From Voacanga thouarsii (lineage: Eukaryota > Streptophyta > Magnoliopsida > Gentianales > Apocynaceae): a DNA stretch of 64,000 nucleotides. Position numbers and translations under genes: made by a program. Below the pieces are notes generated by a model. That model ran no database searches and was not told the origin of the DNA. It saw only the letters and a list, made by a program, of their open reading frames with translations. The stretch covers positions 1,064,001-1,128,000 of the forward strand of contig JANUWF010001161.1 of NCBI GenBank assembly GCA_026120185.1, written 5' to 3'. Positions 58,597 to 64,000 of this stretch are shown here, piece after piece; the stretch's first letter is position 1; every line of letters starts with the position of its first letter.

Positions 58597-58660
58597 GATG
58601 GAATTCGAACCCAAGACCTCAAGAATTAATTCTAATGCTCTAACCACTAAACCACAACAA
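58597..58660 (-). other. tRNA-like A-box/B-box segment in Tekay LTR, copy 3
   Basis: Best preserved copy. Minus strand: TGGTTTAGTGGTTAGAGC (A-box-like, about 58654-58637) and GGGTTCGAATTCC (B-box-like, 58612-58600). Spacing and a near-complete T-arm resemble a tRNA or SINE head. No poly(A) or terminator of a SINE is seen next to it. Confidence 0.55.
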
Positions 58661-58911
58661 CTCTTGTTGCTATTTTTACTAGAAAATTAATTCCTCTTCC
58701 TTCCACAAGCCATCTCCCTATTTTCACCTCGGGCAAAAATTACCATTTTGCCCCTCTCACACAATACTCACCAACAAGATTTCAAAATAATAAAACTCAA
58801 TTCCAAAGAACAAAAAATCATATGAAAATGTATTTAATCATGAAATAAAGCATGATATGCATCCCAACCCCCTTACTCTAAGGTCGGTTTTGACTGGGGT
58901 TTCACAGTGGA

Positions 58912-59283
58912 GCTTAGTGTTGGTGATTTAGTAATCTTAAGGTTGGACTCTTCCCCGTTTTCGAGAAAGTTGTAAAAGTAGCTTATAGATTTTGATTACG
59001 ATCAGAACTTCAAGGCATCCATGATGTAATCCATGTACCAACTTAGACGATATATAGTCAATCCCAGTCATATTTTGAATGATGATGCCATAGAGCTATC
59101 ACCGAATTTAAACTATGCAGCAAGGCCAGCTAAAATCCTAGTGTGCGCCGAAAAGAAGTTACGACAGAATCAAATCTCACTTGTTAAGATGCTATGGAGC
59201 CATCATCCTGTGGAAGATGTTAAGTGGGAAGCAGAAGCAGAAATGTATAAGATTTATCCAGAACCCTTTGAAGGTAAGTCATA
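58912..59283 (+). pseudogene. pol: Tekay element E: integrase C-terminus with chromodomain
   Basis: Resumes after the solo LTR. VGDLVILRL (about 58930) belongs to the integrase C-terminal GPY-like region, which is shortened. From about 59040 an open frame reads LRRYIVNPSHIL, then EKKLRQNQISLVKMLWSHHPVEDVKWEAEAEM, a typical chromovirus chromodomain tail, ending FEGKS and TAA at 59281. In functional chromoviruses the chromodomain directs insertion into heterochromatin. This block and the LTR style place E in Tekay. Confidence 0.88.
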
Positions 59284-59306
59284 ATTTCGAGGACGAAATC
59301 CCTTTT

Positions 59307-59318
59307 AGGAGAGGAGAT
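59307..59318 (+). other. polypurine tract of element E
   Basis: AGGAGAGGAGAT, directly before TGTAATAACCC at 59319; preceded by the TTTCGAGGACGAAAT motif common after chromovirus integrase genes. Confidence 0.85.
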
Positions 59319-62300
59319 TGTAATAACCCGCCTTGCATAAAGCGTTTGTGAAGAATAGTTTTGTTAACAATGAAAATATATATAAAAGAAATATTTTCTT
59401 TCCTTATTATCAATAATAAAATTAAGATTTCAAATTGATAATATTATTCATAGTGTTATAATATAGCCATCACTAGTGCTATTATCATTATTAATATTAG
59501 TATTATTATTGATTTTATTTTTATTTTATATCTATTATGTAATATCAATATTCCTTGGTAATATTAAATTATAGTATTATTAAATTCAATAATTATGTTG
59601 AATTATTATATTATTTTTACCATTAGTGTATATATATATATATATATATATATTTCAACTAATACTATAAATATCCTAGCTATATTATTTAGCTATATTA
59701 TGCTATATTATATTATATATAAATACCCTAGCTATATTATCTATCTATATTTTATTATCTATAAGATATTTTAAGGGGCCCACAAGAAGTAAATGAAGAG
59801 GGCCCACAAGCATGGTATTTTTGACCAAGATTAACCATTCTTAGATTTCCTTAATTAAGCTTAATTAAGTTAAACTAGATTAGGACAAGTGATCATAATT
59901 AAGCTAAACTAGATTAGGCCAAGTTAATTATAATTTGCATGGCCTTATAAGGTTTGTAAATGCATTAGTCTTGAGACTTCTAGGGAATTCTACAAGTTTC
60001 TCCATGGTTCCACAATTTTCTTGGAAAGCCTAGGAGCTTCTAGAATAGCCAACTCACCTTAAAGTAAGACCAAGAGGATTAAGCTCTATAAATAGGAGTA
60101 AGGAGGGGAGAATTTCAGTTAAAGCTGGGAGGAGAAGAGGAAAAACCAGAAAAGTGAAGAGAGGAGAGGAAAAATAAGAAAAAGAGAGACTAAGGGAGAG
60201 AGGGAGATTTTCGGCAGCAAGGAGGAAGGAGAAGGAAACCGGCAGCAAGGAGGAAGAAAGGAGAAGGAAGGAAGGGAAGGAGTATACAACTTGCCCTCAT
60301 CTTGGAAAGGTAAGAGATCATTTCTTAAAAGCTAAAAGAATGATGTTAGAAGTTGGAAACTAAATGCATATGGATTTGTTGATGTTGAGCAATGAAAATA
60401 TTTTGATGTTGTGATGGATGTTGAATTGACCGGTTGGTGTAGTGATGGGTTGAATATGGTTTTCAGTTTATTTAAGGTGTATTGGAGTGATGGTATACTG
60501 AAAATTTGAAAAGAAAAATGAAGGAAGTGGAAAAGAAAACAAGAAAAGCCATTTGTTGATAACAACTCACTAGTTTGTGTTGTTTGGAAATATTAAAAGA
60601 AATCTGAGTAGATGTGACTGGAAATTGATCGTAAATGACTCTAAACCTGTCCTAGACCAGTTAGAAAGGATTTGGAACAAGTTGTGTGGAGGTTGTGAGG
60701 GTTTTGAATAGCTAAGAGATCATGAACAACAAGAAGGGTGAAAACTGCCAAAATTTACTGGTTTGGTAAGCTGGGAATAATTTATTTGTTTGAACAAAAG
60801 AGAAGTTCTGGGATGTTAAATAAGGTATTGGAAGGTTTAAATGTGGTAAGATATGTTGAAGAAATCATAGAAATAAATTAAAACAAGTTGAGCTTCTAAA
60901 CAGTAATTCTAGACTTCCAGCTCGGAGCAGTAAGTTTAACTGGAAAACTGAACGAAATGGAGAGAGTTTTGAATACATCATGACCTGAAGTTGATAGATA
61001 AATGTCCTAGGAGTATTTAGGAAGTGGTTTCACTTCATTTGGACCTGAATTGGAGGAGATATGAACAAAACACTGGAGAGTGGCGAAACTGAATCTCCAA
61101 GCGCGGAACAGTGGAATCAACTGCAAAACTGTACAAAATGGGATGAATTTTGTAGGACTTATGACCTGGAATTGATAGAGGGATATCTTAGGGAAATTAT
61201 GGAAGTAGCCTCACCCTATTTGGACCTATATTGGCTAAATTGTGTGAAAAATGGTGAAGGGCGGTAAAGCTGTAAAACCAGAAAAACTATTCAAAGCACT
61301 AACTCATTTATTTCTTTAAGAAAATTATAGAAACCTTGTCCAAACCATTAAGTATTTGAAACCATTGAGTAATGACAAAGGAATATACTAATGATGTAGG
61401 TGAATCAAGCCGAGGGAACCCCTTTTAGGACTATACTCGAGTGCAACTTCGGCCTAATATACGAGGTGAGTCTCTATGATTTCTAAAACCTTTTTAAAGG
61501 CTAGTGTGCTTTAATTTTCCATGAAATGACATGTTTTATACCGTTTTGAAAATGTTTAAATATGGTTACGGAATACATGAGCAAGACTTATTTTTATGCT
61601 ATTTCGACTTGAATGAATTTTATAATTGGTTTGAAAACCTTATTGGAGGAATAAAACATGAATTATGTGAATTTAGACATTTTGGATTAAATATTTAAGA
61701 TTTCCGGAAAATGATAAACTTTAGAAGCGGGTATTCGGTAAATAACCGAATTATTCTTATTGGAACTCTTGTGAATACATTTCAAATCGGGTAAGGGTAA
61801 TATGACCCAGATACCCTCAAAAAGTCTTGTGGAACCTGGCATGGGTGAAATGACTCGAATGACCTTGGAAAATGACTTTTGTGATTGAGTACGGGAAAAA
61901 TAACCCGGTTACTCTTGGTAACACGTTTTGATGTGTGAGTAAAACCTTTTATCTGGTTTCAACATGATTTTGGAAAATGTTGTTTTGGCCCCAAAATGTT
62001 TTGATTGAAGATCCTACGGGATCAGATAACCCTCTGGCCTGATCAGTCAGGTGGGGTTTGTATTGTTGCGTTGAGTACTCAGCAAGGGCTTTAATCTTTG
62101 TACTAGCCTGTGTTAAAGGTAGACGACATCAAGTAACCTATCTAGTTCTGGGGATTGTCTTACTCCAAACAGGGCGACAGGACATTGAGATGAGTCGTCC
62201 TGGCTATCCGTTTAGTGCTTGGCAATTGCCGTGTTTGTGAATGCGTTTGTGAACGCTTGTTATTTTTAAGTCATTCGCTGGAATAAGGATGAGATGTTCG

Positions 62301-63079
62301 GGGCGTTTGACTCTTTGCCACCTCGATGGTGATTGACGTCAGGATTGGGAACCCTGGCTGATAGAGGCAAGTAAAAGATCTCTATGTGCACGGTGAGGTA
62401 TATTTGTACGCTGCTCACCCTTCCGGCCTGACACGGGTGACGTGCTGTGAGGCGCAGTCCCTAGCATAAGAAACCGTGCAGCCGAAGGCGAAGTTCCTTG
62501 GACTTTGCACGCGGGTCGCACTTCCATGTGGGGAAGAATCCGCATTTATTGAATTGGGGGCCATGTGTTTGAAAATTACTGTTTTTCGAACGTATATGAT
62601 AAAATGACTTGAATTTATCAATTATTGCTATTTTCCCTGTTATATAATTTACTTCAGCAAAGATTTTGAAAATCAACTCTCTTTTAAGGAAAACACTAGC
62701 ACACATGGGACTCACTGAGTATACCACTCACACGTGTGTTTATCTTTCCTATTTTTTAGGGATTGGAGCTGAAGGTTAGCGATGATACTTCCCAGACTTA
62801 CCATCTAGCGCTAGATAGTGAATCTTTTGGCATGATTATTGTACATAGATGTTGAAACTATTTTGGGCTTGTATATTTTGGGAACTCTGATGATGTATCT
62901 ATCGCAACTCATGTATATATAATAGAAGAGTATGTTGTATATATTTACTTAAGCTTCGATTTGTGCTTGCTTGTTTTAAGTTTATATCGTTGTAAAGACC
63001 CCTAGTCTGAGGATTCAGACGGGGTGACATCCCACCTAAGCTGGCCCATTGTGCAAAGAAGGAAATATGGGGTGTTACA
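59319..63079 (+). mobile_element. 3' LTR of Tekay element E, 3.76 kb
   Basis: TGTAATAACCCGCC to GGGGTGTTACA, 3761 bp, followed by TCAGA (63080-63084). A TATA box TATAAATA at 60087-60094 lies about 770 bp in, with a purine-rich GGAGGAGAAGAGG zone after it. (TA)n at 59629-59653. Around 61740-61950 there are repeated 'AACCG / CCCGA' and 'GGGTAA-ATGACCC' stretches spaced about 60 bp apart. No coding sequence. It differs clearly from the family D LTR of element F, so E and F are distinct Tekay families. Confidence 0.93.
60087..60094 (+). promoter_or_regulatory. TATA box of the element E LTR
   Basis: TATAAATA in U3/R of the 3' LTR. The matching region is missing from the rearranged 5' LTR, so E had no normal promoter at its left end. 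Confidence 0.6.
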
Positions 63080-63084
63080 TCAGA

Positions 63085-63445
63085 GCTAGGGGAGAATGAT
63101 CAACGGGAGTGACCATGGAGAGTTAGATGTTCACTAATTCAAGAAATATGCAGGAAATAGGGGAGAATTGCACAAAGAGGATAGAAGTCTAAGTAAGATA
63201 GAGTTATTACAGAATAAGGATTTCGTATTGGTGAAGAAGGAACGATAGGGACCACGGCTATTTAAAGAGGAGTTTCAAAAGACCAGTCGTTCGTGGGTTT
63301 CGAAGCCAAGGAGTCGGCACCTTTCTACAATGATCGGGACATTTTGACTCTGTTAGAAAAAGAATGGTTACGAATTAAAAAAGGTACAATTCCTGTTGCT
63401 TCACCTGTTCGTACCATCAAAGTAACGGGACTCGAGGGGGCATAT
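63085..63445 (-). other. Tat element I: region between antisense ORF and 3' LTR
   Basis: Continues element I after the E insertion. Read on the minus strand it would hold the start of the antisense ORF; an ATG at about 63117 (MVTPVDHSPLA) leads towards the insertion point. The rest up to the PPT is non-coding. A short plus-strand frame here (from 63293) has no domain and runs into the LTR. Confidence 0.5.
63434..63445 (+). other. polypurine tract of element I
   Basis: CGAGGGGGCATA, directly before the LTR start TGTTGATGTC at 63446. Confidence 0.7.
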
Positions 63446-64000
63446 GTTGATGTCATTTTTAGCCAATCCGTTGCAATGGTAACTTTCAGCCGAAGCCATA
63501 TGAATTTTGCCAAATGGATGATGATGTTAAGAAAAATCCTCAGCGGCTGTACGCAGTTAACATCAGAACCAAGAGCTAATGAGCCATCACCTATACACCT
63601 CGGCACGATCGGCAAGACATTACCATTCTCAACAGCCAAGGACGGGCCACAAAGCAGGATTTTCTCTTTGTTCGAAAGTCGGCAGCTACACCACAACAAG
63701 TATAAAGTAAGCAAGAATCCCAAATTGAAGGATACCAACACTCATCTCAAGCCAAATTGCCAAAATTTTCTAGTTTTCAATTCCTTTTTTCCACATTTTA
63801 CATTTTTCTTCACTGCTTCTATTTACAGCTTTTCTTACAGCATTGTTTACAGCTTTGTTCACATTTGCTTTGCAGTTTTCTTTACTCCTTTGACTACAAA
63901 TTTTCTGTTTTATGTTGCTTTGATTATCAGTTCCTGTATTCATTCATCATTTTAATCAAAATACATCATGTTTAGTCCCGTTTTGCTTTCGCATGTAATA
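63446..64000 (+). mobile_element. 3' LTR of Tat-type element I, cut by window end
   Basis: Starts TGTTGATGTCATTTTTAGCC and is collinear with the 5' LTR (39898-40610) for 555 bp to the window edge. TATAAAG at 63701. The TGACGTCA palindrome of the 5' LTR is TGATGTCA here, a C-to-T change. About 160 bp of the LTR and the right target duplication should lie beyond the window. Confidence 0.92.

Larger units (their letters stand above)
54575..58906 (-). mobile_element. solo Tekay LTR (family D), 4.33 kb, reverse, TSD GTGGA
   Basis: Opens TGTAACACCCTGAAGCC and ends GGGGTTTCACA on the plus strand, so the LTR reads right to left. It is 4332 bp long, flanked by perfect GTGGA copies (54570-54574 and 58907-58911) inside the integrase C-terminal part of element E. 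It is homologous to the 5' LTR of F (24054-28228) and the solo LTR at 10906-15173. (GA)n at 56899-56921, a 43-bp tandem duplication at 58463-58548 and the tRNA-like segment at 58597-58660. No PBS, PPT or coding part. Confidence 0.95.

Noticed and set aside
1..64000. CRISPR array, rRNA operon, bacterial operon or host gene with introns
   Set aside because: No regular spacer arrays, no rRNA-like stretches, and all protein similarity seen is to retrotransposon gag, pol or the Tat antisense ORF.

Overview
The window is retrotransposon-dense plant nuclear DNA, probably heterochromatin of a seed plant. It is AT-rich. It carries Ty1/Copia and Ty3/Gypsy elements of plant-specific types (Tekay chromovirus, Tat with two RNase H domains, Athila-like), several with primer-binding sites matching initiator tRNA-Met. 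I found no host protein gene, rRNA, functional tRNA or CRISPR. The species cannot be told. Nearly every base can be assigned to an LTR retrotransposon or a fragment of one, and almost all coding regions are broken.

Nesting, oldest to youngest. The base layer is Copia element B on the minus strand. Its 3' LTR is at 4812-5474, its pol at 5485-8774, its gag at 37114-37771, its leader at 37772-39617 and its 5' LTR at 39618-39897. Four intervals of foreign DNA interrupt or flank it. (1) Athila-like element G (1825-4811, plus) cuts the 3' LTR of B, and G is itself cut by a minus-strand Copia-type LTR, H (1-1824). (2) Copia element A (8775-37113, plus) sits inside the gag of B. (3) Tat-type Gypsy element I (39898 to beyond the window end, plus) cuts the 5' LTR of B.

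Inside A are a solo 4.27-kb Tekay LTR (10906-15173), Copia element C (18518-32359) and a solo C-family LTR (34847-36552). Inside the 3' LTR of C sits Tekay element F (24054 to about 31725), whose right part is deleted. Inside I sits Tekay element E (49755-63079, 5-bp TSD TCAGA). Inside E is another solo 4.33-kb Tekay LTR (54575-58906, TSD GTGGA). Most insertions have readable 5-bp target duplications, which fixes the order of events.

Points of most interest. Element E begins with a 312-bp-arm palindrome made of the U5 end of its LTR, so both outer ends of the insertion are U5 ends, yet the TSD is perfect. Both Tekay elements carry an acidic leader ORF before gag. Tat element I carries a long antisense ORF, related to the plant mobile domain, between integrase and 3' LTR. 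All three 4.2-kb Tekay LTRs carry a tRNA-like A-box/B-box segment. The Copia leaders carry GC-rich hairpins with compensatory changes and a perfect palindrome. Two large deletions end at short repeats.

All coordinates were read by eye. Element boundaries with TSDs should be good to the base; domain boundaries inside broken polyproteins are approximate.
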